From JAKPAM01 sp047605425 (GTDB taxonomy: Bacteria > Pseudomonadota > Gammaproteobacteria > Burkholderiales > Burkholderiaceae_E), in NCBI GenBank assembly GCA_047605425.1, contig JASGFT010000001.1, positions 1-64,000 of the forward strand: a DNA stretch of 64,000 bases. The letters are read 5' to 3'. The notes under the pieces were generated by a model. The model had not been told where the DNA came from. It searched no databases and was given only the letters and a program-made list of their open reading frames with translations. The position numbers and the translations under genes were made by a program. This document shows, in pieces, positions 1 to 7,266 of the stretch (positions within the stretch are counted from its first letter, which is position 1; every line of letters starts with the position of its first letter).

Positions 1-64
1 TCCGACGACGCCTGCCGGATCCGGCTCCTTGCGTCACACTGGCTTCCGGATTAGCATACGCCGT

Positions 65-349
65 ATGACAGACGCCAAAACCCTGCTGCGCGTCAACGCT
101 CGCTTCGACCACGTGGCCGAGGAGCACCTGCGCTATATCGTGGAGCACACCGGCATGAACGTCAGCGATGCGCTCAAGGAATCGGTCGCGCAGTTCTACG
201 CGCGTCTGCGCGCCGAACGCGCTGCGCCGTTCGAGACCATGCAGTCATTGGGTCTGGTCGGGGCTTGGGCCGGTGGCGACCCGGATGCCTCGGAAAGTGT
301 CAAACAGGTCGTTGCCGACGTGCTCCAACGCAAGCAGGGCCCGCGATGA
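65..349 (+). CDS. Ribbon-helix-helix type antitoxin (VapB-like)
   Basis: A 94-aa protein, probably the antitoxin of the toxin gene that follows. The N-terminal half (MTDAKTLLRVNARF, then two helices ending near FYARL) has the strand-helix-helix pattern of CopG/Arc-type DNA-binding antitoxins. The tail would wrap the toxin. I chose the ATG at 65; an in-frame TTG at 29 would add 12 basic residues. The stop overlaps the start of the toxin gene (ATGA at 346-349), the usual arrangement for coupled toxin-antitoxin translation. Such pairs are normally autorepressed by the complex; I see no obvious operator in the 64 bases available upstream. The family call rests on fold pattern and context, so the subtype is uncertain. 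Confidence 0.72.
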   Translation: MTDAKTLLRVNARFDHVAEEHLRYIVEHTGMNVSDALKESVAQFYARLRAERAAPFETMQSLGLVGAWAGGDPDASESVKQVVADVLQRKQGPR

Positions 350-762
350 TCCTGGCCGACAGCGGCTACTGGATCGCCCTGTTCGACCGCGACGACCGTC
401 ACCACGCACGGGCCGTCGAGGTGTCCCGCGATCTGCGCGAGCAATTGGTGCTCACCTGGCCCGTGCTGACCGAAACGGTGTATTTCCTGGGTGCGCGCTA
501 CGGCAGCGACGCGGTACAGCGCTTCCTCGAACTCGGCGAGCACGGCGGCTATCGCATCCATCCGCTGAACGAGCACGACCTGCCGCGCCTGCGCGCGTTG
601 ACGAAGAAGTACGCGAGCTTGCCGATGGACCTGGCCGACGCCTCCCTGGTGTTGCTGGCCGAACAGACCGGCGAGGGCCGCATCCTTTCCACCGACCAGC
701 GGAGCTTCCGCACCTACCGCTTCAAGCACCGCAAGCCGTTCCGAAACCTGCTGCTCGGTTGA
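346..762 (+). CDS. PIN-domain toxin (VapC-like ribonuclease)
   Basis: A 138-aa PIN-domain protein, expected to be a Mg2+-dependent endoribonuclease toxin neutralised by the upstream antitoxin. The acidic active-site residues of the family can be seen: Asp in ILADSG near the N-terminus, Glu in LTETV, Asp in DLADASL and Asp in LSTDQRSF. Length is normal for VapC. The ATG at 346 overlaps the antitoxin stop by four bases, which fixes the start against a longer in-frame ORF beginning at 265. All catalytic acids are present, so the toxin is probably functional. Its RNA target cannot be read from the sequence. Confidence 0.85.
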   Translation: MILADSGYWIALFDRDDRHHARAVEVSRDLREQLVLTWPVLTETVYFLGARYGSDAVQRFLELGEHGGYRIHPLNEHDLPRLRALTKKYASLPMDLADASLVLLAEQTGEGRILSTDQRSFRTYRFKHRKPFRNLLLG

Positions 763-817
763 GCATTGGACGTTTCGACCGCTGACGTGCCACAGATGAC
801 GGATACGACCCAGTCAG

Positions 818-1225
818 CTATCTGGCAGCCGTCTTTCGCGGCCGTCCGCCCTTGGCGCCGTTGGCCCGAGCGGCGCCCGCCTTCGCCTCGGACGTGCCCT
901 GCCCGGCACGCCGTGCCACCCAGGCTCGGGTGCCGAACAAGCCCGCCATCAACCCAGGCAAGGACAGGTCCACGTCCAGCGCTTCCCAGTGCAGCCCATA
1001 GCCATGCCCGAGGATCTCGACCGCGGCCAGTTGCTCGTCGGTCGCGGTATCCAGCCCCTGAGCCAAGCGCGGCGGAAAGGCGAACGTGCAACCATTCTCC
1101 AAATCGACGATCACCCGGCCCGATGCCCGGTCGTAACGCGCCCCCACGGCTCGCGGCTCACTGGCGCGGGCGACGCGGCCACGTTCGACGGCGGCATCGA
1201 TCCATGCATCACTCGACTCGACCAT
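818..1225 (-). CDS. DUF2442 domain-containing protein
   Basis: A 135-aa protein. The middle part (RYDRASGRVIVDLENGCTF, FPPRLAQGL, then LHWEALDVDLSLPGL) matches the DUF2442 pattern, a small domain of unknown function usually paired with DUF4160 in toxin-antitoxin-like loci. The tail is rich in Ala, Gly, Lys and Arg (GGRPRKTAAR) and may bind nucleic acid. No DUF4160 partner is visible on either side. A 20-codon ORF (1271 to 1209, minus) overlaps its start and might be a leader. Convergent with the PIN toxin gene. Function unknown. Confidence 0.7.
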   Translation of the reverse strand: MVESSDAWIDAAVERGRVARASEPRAVGARYDRASGRVIVDLENGCTFAFPPRLAQGLDTATDEQLAAVEILGHGYGLHWEALDVDLSLPGLMAGLFGTRAWVARRAGQGTSEAKAGAARANGAKGGRPRKTAAR

Positions 1226-1323
1226 GAATCGCCCTCCAGCGCTCCAAGAACTCGGCTTGCGGCTCGAACATGACTAACAGAATGGTGGTTGTGTTTCATG
1301 AAAACCCAACTTGATAGGTTTTT

Positions 1324-1340
1324 CAAGATCCACGATCTTG
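1324..1340. promoter_or_regulatory. Inverted repeat, possible operator
   Basis: CAAGATC-CAC-GATCTTG is a perfect 7-bp dyad with a 3-base centre, in a locally AT-rich stretch between the divergent DUF2442 gene and the SDR gene. No T-tract follows on either strand, so it does not look like a terminator. An operator is the likeliest reading, but no regulator is assigned. Confidence 0.3.
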
Positions 1341-1484
1341 CCCTCGTCCGCTCTCGACCCGAACGACGCCCCCCCTCGTCGCAGCAACCGACCCGAAGCC
1401 GAAATCACCGGGCGCTGGCAAGGTCGACGGGCATTCCAGTATCGTGTCCGGATCGCTCCCTCCCCTTTTCGACTGGATGACCCG

Positions 1485-2222
1485 ATGGCCAACCGCAAGA
1501 CCATGCTACTGACCGGCGCGAGCCGCGGCATCGGACACGCTACCGTCAAGCACTTCGGCGCCGCCGGCTGGCGCGTGTTGACGGTGTCCCGCCAGCCGTT
1601 CGACGACAATTGCCCGTGGCCCGAGGGCCGCGACAATCACATCCAGCTCGACCTCGCCGACATCGACAGCATCGAGCGCGGCATCGCCGAGATCCGCTCG
1701 CGCCTGGCGCGCGGCCAGCTCGATGCGATCGTCAACAACGCGGGCATCTCGCCCAAGCGCGGCGACGGCTCGCGCCTGGGCGTGCTGGACACCGACTTCG
1801 CGACGTGGGTCAAGGTGTTCAACGTCAACCTGTTCTCGACCGCGCTGCTGGCGAGCGGCCTGTTTCCCGAGCTGAGCGCCGCCAAGGGCATCATCGTCAA
1901 CGTGACGTCGATCGTCGGCTCGCGCGTGCACCCGTTCGCCGGCTCGGCCTATGCCGCGTCCAAGGCGGCGCTGCTGGCGCTGACGCGCGAGATGGCGCAC
2001 GAGTTCGGCCCGCACGGCATCCGCGTCAACGCGATCGCGCCGGGCGAGATCGACACGTCGATCCTGTCGCCGGGCACCGCGACGATCGTCGAACGCGACA
2101 TCCCGATGCATCGGCTCGGCAAGCCCGAGGAGGTGGCGGCGACGATCTACTTCCTGTGCACGGCCGGCGCCGGCTACATCAACGGCGCCGAGATTCCGAT
2201 CAATGGCGGGCAGCATGTCTGA
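1485..2222 (+). CDS. SDR family oxidoreductase
   Basis: A 245-aa classical short-chain dehydrogenase/reductase, cytosolic and NAD(P)-dependent. Visible motifs are the cofactor motif LTGASRGIG near residue 8, NNAG, the catalytic Ser in NVTSIVGS, and Tyr-x-x-x-Lys in YAASK. The C-terminus (IPINGGQHV) is typical of the FabG-like and sugar-alcohol branch. I chose the ATG at 1485 because the glycine motif should start within about ten residues; the open frame runs back to 1311 without homology-like sequence. The substrate cannot be deduced. It stands alone between two toxin-antitoxin modules. Confidence 0.88.
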   Translation: MANRKTMLLTGASRGIGHATVKHFGAAGWRVLTVSRQPFDDNCPWPEGRDNHIQLDLADIDSIERGIAEIRSRLARGQLDAIVNNAGISPKRGDGSRLGVLDTDFATWVKVFNVNLFSTALLASGLFPELSAAKGIIVNVTSIVGSRVHPFAGSAYAASKAALLALTREMAHEFGPHGIRVNAIAPGEIDTSILSPGTATIVERDIPMHRLGKPEEVAATIYFLCTAGAGYINGAEIPINGGQHV

Positions 2223-2318
2223 GGCCGCGGCCGGCATCAGTCCATTCCAGCAATCGCCGCATGCCGACCGCTACCGATGCTAGACTGGCCACGAGCCCTA
2301 TGCGGAGACTCGTCAACC

Positions 2319-2543
2319 ATGAGTACCCGAACTGACGCCCTGCTGGACACGGTATTAGCGCTTCCTCCTGACGAGCGATCCGAACTCGTGATTGCCCTCC
2401 TCGATAGCCTCGAGGACGACGATCCTCAAAGTATTACCGACGCATGGCGTGACGAAATTCGTCGACGCAAGGAAGACATTGAGGCAGGAAGGGTTCGTCT
2501 TGTCCCGTGGACCGAAGCTCGAGATCGCCTTCTCGCACTGTGA
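2319..2543 (+). CDS. Addiction module antitoxin (ParD/RelB-like)
   Basis: A 74-aa acidic protein of the putative addiction module component family: LLDTVLALPPDERSELVIALLDSLEDDD followed by W.DEI.RR...IEAGR, the usual signature of these short antitoxins. Its stop overlaps the GTG start of the toxin gene at 2540-2543. The ATG at 2319 is preferred over the ORF start at 2277 because it gives the normal family length. It should neutralise the ParE/RelE-like toxin encoded next and repress the operon with it. Confidence 0.8.
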   Translation: MSTRTDALLDTVLALPPDERSELVIALLDSLEDDDPQSITDAWRDEIRRRKEDIEAGRVRLVPWTEARDRLLAL

Positions 2544-2842
2544 ACCACCTCCCCGTTCGACTCAGCGAAACTGCCGAGATCGACATCACGGAAGCTTTCA
2601 AGTGGTACCAGAATCGGAGCCGCAAGGCAGCAGAATCCTTTCGTACCGAGATCCTCAGCGCCATCGACCGTCTTGCCTCAGCGCCTGACTCGTGGAAGAC
2701 CGATGAGGATGGCAACCATCACTTCGTCCTGAAGCGCTTTCCATTCAGCGTTGTCTTCGCGCTGACTACCGATGCAATTGTCATTATTGCCGTTAGCCAC
2801 CATCGCAGACGGCCGGGATACTGGCGCTCCCTATCGGCATAG
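2540..2842 (+). CDS. RelE/ParE family toxin
   Basis: A 100-aa plasmid-stabilisation type toxin. The pattern VRLSETAEIDITEAFKWYQ at the N-terminus, a central helical region ending RLASAPDSW, and the C-terminal strands FVLKRFPFSVVFAL plus VSHHRRRPGYW are those of the RelE/ParE superfamily. It may act on gyrase or on ribosome-bound mRNA; the sequence does not say which. The start is the GTG at 2540, overlapping the antitoxin stop (GTGA), which trims 11 residues from the longer open frame. Confidence 0.83.
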   Translation: MNHLPVRLSETAEIDITEAFKWYQNRSRKAAESFRTEILSAIDRLASAPDSWKTDEDGNHHFVLKRFPFSVVFALTTDAIVIIAVSHHRRRPGYWRSLSA

Positions 2843-2919
2843 GACACCGAGGAAATAGCGTATCAGTAGCGATCGCCATCCCGCATCGAACGCAAAATAT
2901 CTGCAGTGTGCACGGTCTC

Positions 2920-5001
2920 CTACGAACTCAAGGCGACGCTTCGCTGCGCGGCATACCGATCACGCGGACTTTCCCGCCCGCTAACCTCCGCCAAAGCGGT
3001 GCCGGCATGCGCAGGATCGGGCGCCTGGCGCCACGGCTGCCCGATGAAGCGAACCAGCTCCGTTTCGGCAACCGGCGGCGAGTAGAAATAGCCCTGCACC
3101 ATCGTGCCGCCCAGCCTGCGCAGCGCCATCATCTCGTCCTCGGTCTCTACCCCCTCGACGACGCAGTCGAGGCCCATGTCCCGGCTCAGCGCCAGCAGCG
3201 ACTTGACGATCTTGGCGCTCGTCTGGTTGCGATGCAGGCCGACGACGAAACTGCGGTCGATCTTGATCTTGGTCAGCGGCAACGCATGGAGCCGCGACAG
3301 CGACGAGTAGCCGGTGCCGAAATCATCCAGCGAGATGCCGCATCCCAGGCGCTGGAGCATGTTGGCGGCCTTCTGGACCTGCTCGAAATCGTGGCCGAAT
3401 GCCGTCTCGGTGATCTCGAGATCGAGGCGCGAGGGATCGAGACCGCTGCCTTCGATGATGCGGATGATCGCCAGCATCCCGTCCGGGGAGCTCAGGTCAT
3501 AAGCGGAGAGATTGAACGACAGACGGATCTCGGCCGGCCAGGAGGCCGCGGCGGCCAGCGCTTTCTTCAACAGCGGCTGGGTCAGCCGGCCGATGATGCC
3601 GGCCCGCTCCGCGACGGGAATGAACTGGCCCGGAGAGACCTTCCCCAGCGTGGGACTGGTCCAGCGCGCCAGCGCCTCGAAAGCCAGCGTCGTCGCGTCG
3701 GCCACGCCGACGATCGGCTGGAACACGACCTCGAACTCGGCCTCGATATCGGCCAGCTTCAGCGCCTGCTCGATCCGCGCATCGAGGTGGATGGCGTCGA
3801 CGTGCTGCTTGGAGAACAGCGTCGGCTGGCCGCGGCGGTCGCCGCGCTTGCCGTCGAAAAGCGCGTAGTCGGCATGCTCGAACAACTCGGCCGGGCTCTT
3901 CGCCAGATCCGGGTAGACCGCGAAACCGATCGATCCGGCGATCTGGACGTGCGCCTCGGCCAGCTCGAAGGGCGCGCGAAGCGCATCGCACAGCACCGCG
4001 CCGATCCGGAGCAACTCGTCCTCGCGATCGACGTTATGGACGATCAGCGCGAATTCATCGCCGCCGAGCCGGGCGATGTAGATGCCGTCCCGCCGGCACA
4101 GCGACGCCAGCCGCTCACCCACCTCGATCAGCAGCTTGTCGCCGAACGGGTGCCCATACAGATCGTTGACGGGCTTGAAACCATCCAGATCGATGACCCC
4201 CAACGCCAGGCGCGAACCGATTGTCGTCGACGCCTCGACCGCGCTCTCCAGCTCGGCGAAGAACGCGCGACGATTGGGCAGATTCGTCAAAGAATCCAGG
4301 TTGGCCAATTGGAAATTGGCGTTGCTCAGGGCTTCCGTCTGAACCTGGGCTTCGATCAGCCGGGTGAAATCCCGATGATTGATGTTGATCATGACGAGGA
4401 GCCCGATCGCGACGACGGTGGTGATCGTCGAAGCCGCCAGCAACGACGGTATGCCGGTCAAGCCGAAATGGACGATGAACCCGACGTTCACGACGGAGAA
4501 GACGATATACGCCGACCGCCTGTTGTGCATCAGGCAGAAAATGCAAGCCATGTTCGACGTGGCCAGAAAGAATGCCAGCAGCGATTTCCTGTAGGCGTCT
4601 CCGTACGGATAGAGAACGATGACCCAGCCGACGAACCCGATCGCCATCAGCGCGGCCAGGATATTGGATTGCCGCGCCGCCTGGTTCGCGATATCGACCG
4701 TCGGCTCGGTACGGCGCGCGGTCCAGAATCGCGCGCAAGCCGCGCTCGCCACGGAAATGATGGCCGGGAAAACAATTGTCGTCGCAAAGGGCGCGTGCCC
4801 GAAGAAAACCGCAGCCACCGCCCATGTACCGGTCATCAACATGACGTACATCATCGGCATCTGCTGCGTGAAGGCGCGGTACTGCGCCAGCGCGAGATAG
4901 GTTTTTTCCGTCGCCGGCGATCCGCCGCCCGAGAATCGCCGAATCAGCTCTTTCAGCTTCGCAGCAGCTCTCCACGGCAATGATGCTGCATCGGCCGACA
5001 T
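2920..5001 (-). CDS. Membrane-anchored diguanylate cyclase/phosphodiesterase (GGDEF-EAL)
   Basis: A 693-aa inner-membrane c-di-GMP enzyme. Residues 45-210 hold several hydrophobic segments forming an MHYT- or MASE-like membrane sensor (family not assigned). The GGDEF domain follows, with an intact RLGGDEF at about 313-317, then an EAL domain with intact EAL (about 442-444), LEITET, DDFGTGYSSL and VVEGVET. Both domains keep their catalytic signatures, so it may both make and break c-di-GMP, with direction set by the sensor. It is monocistronic and slightly less GC-rich than its neighbours. A long antisense ORF over the same bases is a codon-bias shadow. Confidence 0.92.
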   Translation of the reverse strand: MSADAASLPWRAAAKLKELIRRFSGGGSPATEKTYLALAQYRAFTQQMPMMYVMLMTGTWAVAAVFFGHAPFATTIVFPAIISVASAACARFWTARRTEPTVDIANQAARQSNILAALMAIGFVGWVIVLYPYGDAYRKSLLAFFLATSNMACIFCLMHNRRSAYIVFSVVNVGFIVHFGLTGIPSLLAASTITTVVAIGLLVMININHRDFTRLIEAQVQTEALSNANFQLANLDSLTNLPNRRAFFAELESAVEASTTIGSRLALGVIDLDGFKPVNDLYGHPFGDKLLIEVGERLASLCRRDGIYIARLGGDEFALIVHNVDREDELLRIGAVLCDALRAPFELAEAHVQIAGSIGFAVYPDLAKSPAELFEHADYALFDGKRGDRRGQPTLFSKQHVDAIHLDARIEQALKLADIEAEFEVVFQPIVGVADATTLAFEALARWTSPTLGKVSPGQFIPVAERAGIIGRLTQPLLKKALAAAASWPAEIRLSFNLSAYDLSSPDGMLAIIRIIEGSGLDPSRLDLEITETAFGHDFEQVQKAANMLQRLGCGISLDDFGTGYSSLSRLHALPLTKIKIDRSFVVGLHRNQTSAKIVKSLLALSRDMGLDCVVEGVETEDEMMALRRLGGTMVQGYFYSPPVAETELVRFIGQPWRQAPDPAHAGTALAEVSGRESPRDRYAAQRSVALSS

Positions 5002-5270
5002 TTCAACTCTCCGCGATCTTCACTCGAGCACCCGCGATCCTCGCGCAGGCGAGATGGCATGCAGAACTCCATCGATGACGTCTCGAATGTCAGGCTCTGT
5101 CACGCAGACCATTCTAGACCGCATGCCTGTGACCGATCCGGCCGTATATCGCCCAGCTTCAGCAGATCATCGGATTCATCGATATCGACGCGAAGCACCC
5201 CGGGGTGCCGATCGGTTCGCGCGCCATCGCCGAATCGATCGGCGCGTCCTCGGGGCGGAAGGAGAACGCA

Positions 5271-6233
5271 TCAATCCGCGTCGCGCAGCATCTCGCCGAT
5301 CTCGCGCAGCATCTCCGGCGTGTGATGCGGGTCGATCTGGTGCCGCAGGCCGATGATCGTGTGCAGCCGCGCGCCCGGAATCGCGCGGGCCGTCGCGCGG
5401 CCGCCGCTCGGATCGACCATCAGGTCGCGGTCGCCGTGCAGCACCAGCGTCGGCACCTGGATGCGGCGCAACACGGCCGTGCGGTCGCCCGATTTCTGGA
5501 TCGCGGCCAGTTGCCGTGCGACCCCTTCCGTCTCGACCTTGCCGCCGTTGCGGTCCCACGCGCGCTGTGCGTACTCGGTCCACGTCTGCACCATGCCCGG
5601 CACCGACGGATCGCCGATGTGGCGGAACATCGTCAAAAAACGCTGCACGGCCTGCTCGCGCGTGCGCGTCAGGCCCGCCCGGGCCATCACGCGCAGCGTC
5701 GACGGCGAGGGCCGGCCTACCCACGGCTCGCCGGTCGTCGAGAAGATCGAGGTCAGCGACGCGATCAGCTCGGGATGCCGCGCCGCCATCATCTGCGCGA
5801 TCATCCCGCCCATCGACATGCCGATCACGTGCGCGCGCCGGTATCCGAGCTGCACGACCAACCGGATCAGGTCGTCGGCCATGTCGTCCAGGTCGTAGCT
5901 GGAGGCCGTCGGCTGGGCGAACAACTGGCGCAGGCGGTTCGGCGCGCGGGTGTTGACCCGCGACGAGCGGCCGACGTCGCGATTGTCCGGCGTGAGCACG
6001 CAGTAGCCGAGATCGACGAGCCCCTGAACGAAGTACATCGGCCACGACAGCGATTGCATGCTCAGCCCCGACACCAGCACGACGACCGGGTCGTCCGGAA
6101 AACCGTGTTGCTGGTAGCAGATCTGCATGCCGTCGGGCAATTCGACGAAGCGGTCGGGCGCTTCCTGGTTCGTCAGGTCGCCGTCGCGCGGCGTCGCGTC
6201 ATCGGTCGTCGGTTTGAGACCATCGTCTGCCAT
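5271..6233 (-). CDS. Alpha/beta hydrolase
   Basis: A 320-aa hydrolase of the alpha/beta fold. Features are an oxyanion strand VVVLVSGLSM, the nucleophile elbow GMSMGG (Gly-x-Ser-x-Gly), an acid in LHGDRDLMVD and the catalytic His in GLRHQID. These fit an esterase or haloperoxidase-like member; the substrate is unknown. The ATG at 6233 has a good AGGAGA ribosome site nine bases upstream; the open frame continues far beyond it and should not be used. It is transcribed divergently from surE. Confidence 0.88.
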   Translation of the reverse strand: MADDGLKPTTDDATPRDGDLTNQEAPDRFVELPDGMQICYQQHGFPDDPVVVLVSGLSMQSLSWPMYFVQGLVDLGYCVLTPDNRDVGRSSRVNTRAPNRLRQLFAQPTASSYDLDDMADDLIRLVVQLGYRRAHVIGMSMGGMIAQMMAARHPELIASLTSIFSTTGEPWVGRPSPSTLRVMARAGLTRTREQAVQRFLTMFRHIGDPSVPGMVQTWTEYAQRAWDRNGGKVETEGVARQLAAIQKSGDRTAVLRRIQVPTLVLHGDRDLMVDPSGGRATARAIPGARLHTIIGLRHQIDPHHTPEMLREIGEMLRDAD

Positions 6234-6347
6234 ATCGTTGTTCTCCTGTGCATCATGCGGCGGCATCCGTCGCGCGTCCGAAACAGCACTGTACGGGCAA
6301 TCGGCTAACCTTGAGGCTTGGATCATTCCGACAGTTACGAGACCGAC

Positions 6348-7160
6348 GTGCCCACGCCTTTGCCTCATTACGCCCCGCCTCCGGCCCCGATCATCGATCG
6401 CGTGCTGCTGACCAACGACGACGGCATCCACGCGCCCGGCCTGAAGGTGCTCGAGGAAATCGCCCGGCAGGTCGCGCGCGAGGTCTGGATCGTGGCGCCC
6501 GAGCACGACCAGAGCGGCGTGTCGCACGCGATCAGCCTGCACGCCCCGCTGCGGGCCGTGCCTTATGGCGAGCGGCGCTTCGGCGTCGGCGGCACGCCCG
6601 GCGATTCGGTCGTCGTCGCGCTGCGCCACCTGATGAAGGACACGCCGCCGGACCTGGTGCTGTCGGGCGTCAACCGCGGCGGCAACCTGGGTGTCGAGAC
6701 GGTGTTCTCGGGCACTGTCGGCGCGGCGATGACGGCGTTGCTGCTCGGCCAGCGCGCGATCGCGATGAGCCAGACCTTCACCGACTTCCAGACGATCCGC
6801 TGGGAGAACGCTCGCACGCTCGGCGCCGGCGTCGTGCGACGGTTGCTGGCCGCGCCCTGGCCGGGCCAGGTCTGCCTGAACGTGAACTTTCCGGATCGCG
6901 CGCCCGAGGACACCGGTCCGATGCAGGCGACCCGCCAGGGCGCCGGCCGCGTCGAGCACATCGACGTCGACGCGCGCACCGACCCGCGCAACATCCCTTA
7001 CGTGTGGATGCGTTTCCAGCGCGGCCCGCGCGACAACCCGCCGGACAGCGAGACCGAGATCGTGCTCGACGGCGGCGTGTCGGTGACGCCGCTGGCGTTC
7101 GAGCGCACCGATCAGCAGGCGCTGGCGACGTTGAAATCGGCGTTGAACGGCACCGCCTGA
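6348..7160 (+). CDS. surE: 5'/3'-nucleotidase SurE
   Basis: SurE family metal-dependent phosphatase acting on nucleoside monophosphates and short polyphosphate, linked to stationary-phase survival. Diagnostic motifs are LLTNDDGIHAPG (metal-binding DD), HDQSGVSHAIS, SGVNRGGNLG and SGTVGAAM. The start is uncertain: the GTG at 6348 has GAG at a suitable distance and gives 270 aa, while a TTG at 6318 would give 280 aa. Either leaves an N-terminal extension of about 18-28 residues before the usual first strand. It is convergent with glcB. Confidence 0.9.
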   Translation: MPTPLPHYAPPPAPIIDRVLLTNDDGIHAPGLKVLEEIARQVAREVWIVAPEHDQSGVSHAISLHAPLRAVPYGERRFGVGGTPGDSVVVALRHLMKDTPPDLVLSGVNRGGNLGVETVFSGTVGAAMTALLLGQRAIAMSQTFTDFQTIRWENARTLGAGVVRRLLAAPWPGQVCLNVNFPDRAPEDTGPMQATRQGAGRVEHIDVDARTDPRNIPYVWMRFQRGPRDNPPDSETEIVLDGGVSVTPLAFERTDQQALATLKSALNGTA

Positions 7161-7194
7161 ATTCGCGCCGGCCGCCGCCGCGTCGGCCCCGCGA

Positions 7195-7220
7195 AATGAA
7201 AAGGCCGCCTCGCGGCGGCC
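7195..7220 (-). terminator. Intrinsic terminator of glcB
   Basis: Read on the minus strand, GGCCGCC-GCGA-GGCGGCC is a perfect 7-bp GC stem with a 4-base loop, followed at once by TTTTCATTT. It lies about 45 bases past the glcB stop, in the convergent gap with surE. Confidence 0.8.
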
Positions 7221-7222
7221 CT

Positions 7223-7250
7223 CCGGTCATCCGGTCATCCGGTCATCCGG
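7223..7250. repeat. Short tandem repeat (8-bp unit)
   Basis: The unit ccggtcat is repeated about 3.5 times head to tail, between the glcB stop and its terminator. It is non-coding and a candidate site of slippage variation. Confidence 0.85.
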
Positions 7251-7266
7251 CTTCGACCGGCGTCGA

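Noticed and set aside
1209..1271. 20-codon minus-strand ORF overlapping the DUF2442 start
   Set aside because: It may be a leader or the end of a lost partner gene, but nothing beyond the open frame supports it.
2908..4983. 691-codon plus-strand ORF opposite the GGDEF-EAL gene
   Set aside because: Its sequence is Arg/Gln/Asp-rich with no domain, as expected for the antisense frame of a GC-rich gene. The minus strand has intact catalytic motifs.
5102..5270. Plus-strand stretch with a protein-like look (QLQQIIGFIDIDAKHPG...)
   Set aside because: It has no start codon after the preceding stop and no recognisable domain. It could be a gene remnant but cannot be supported.
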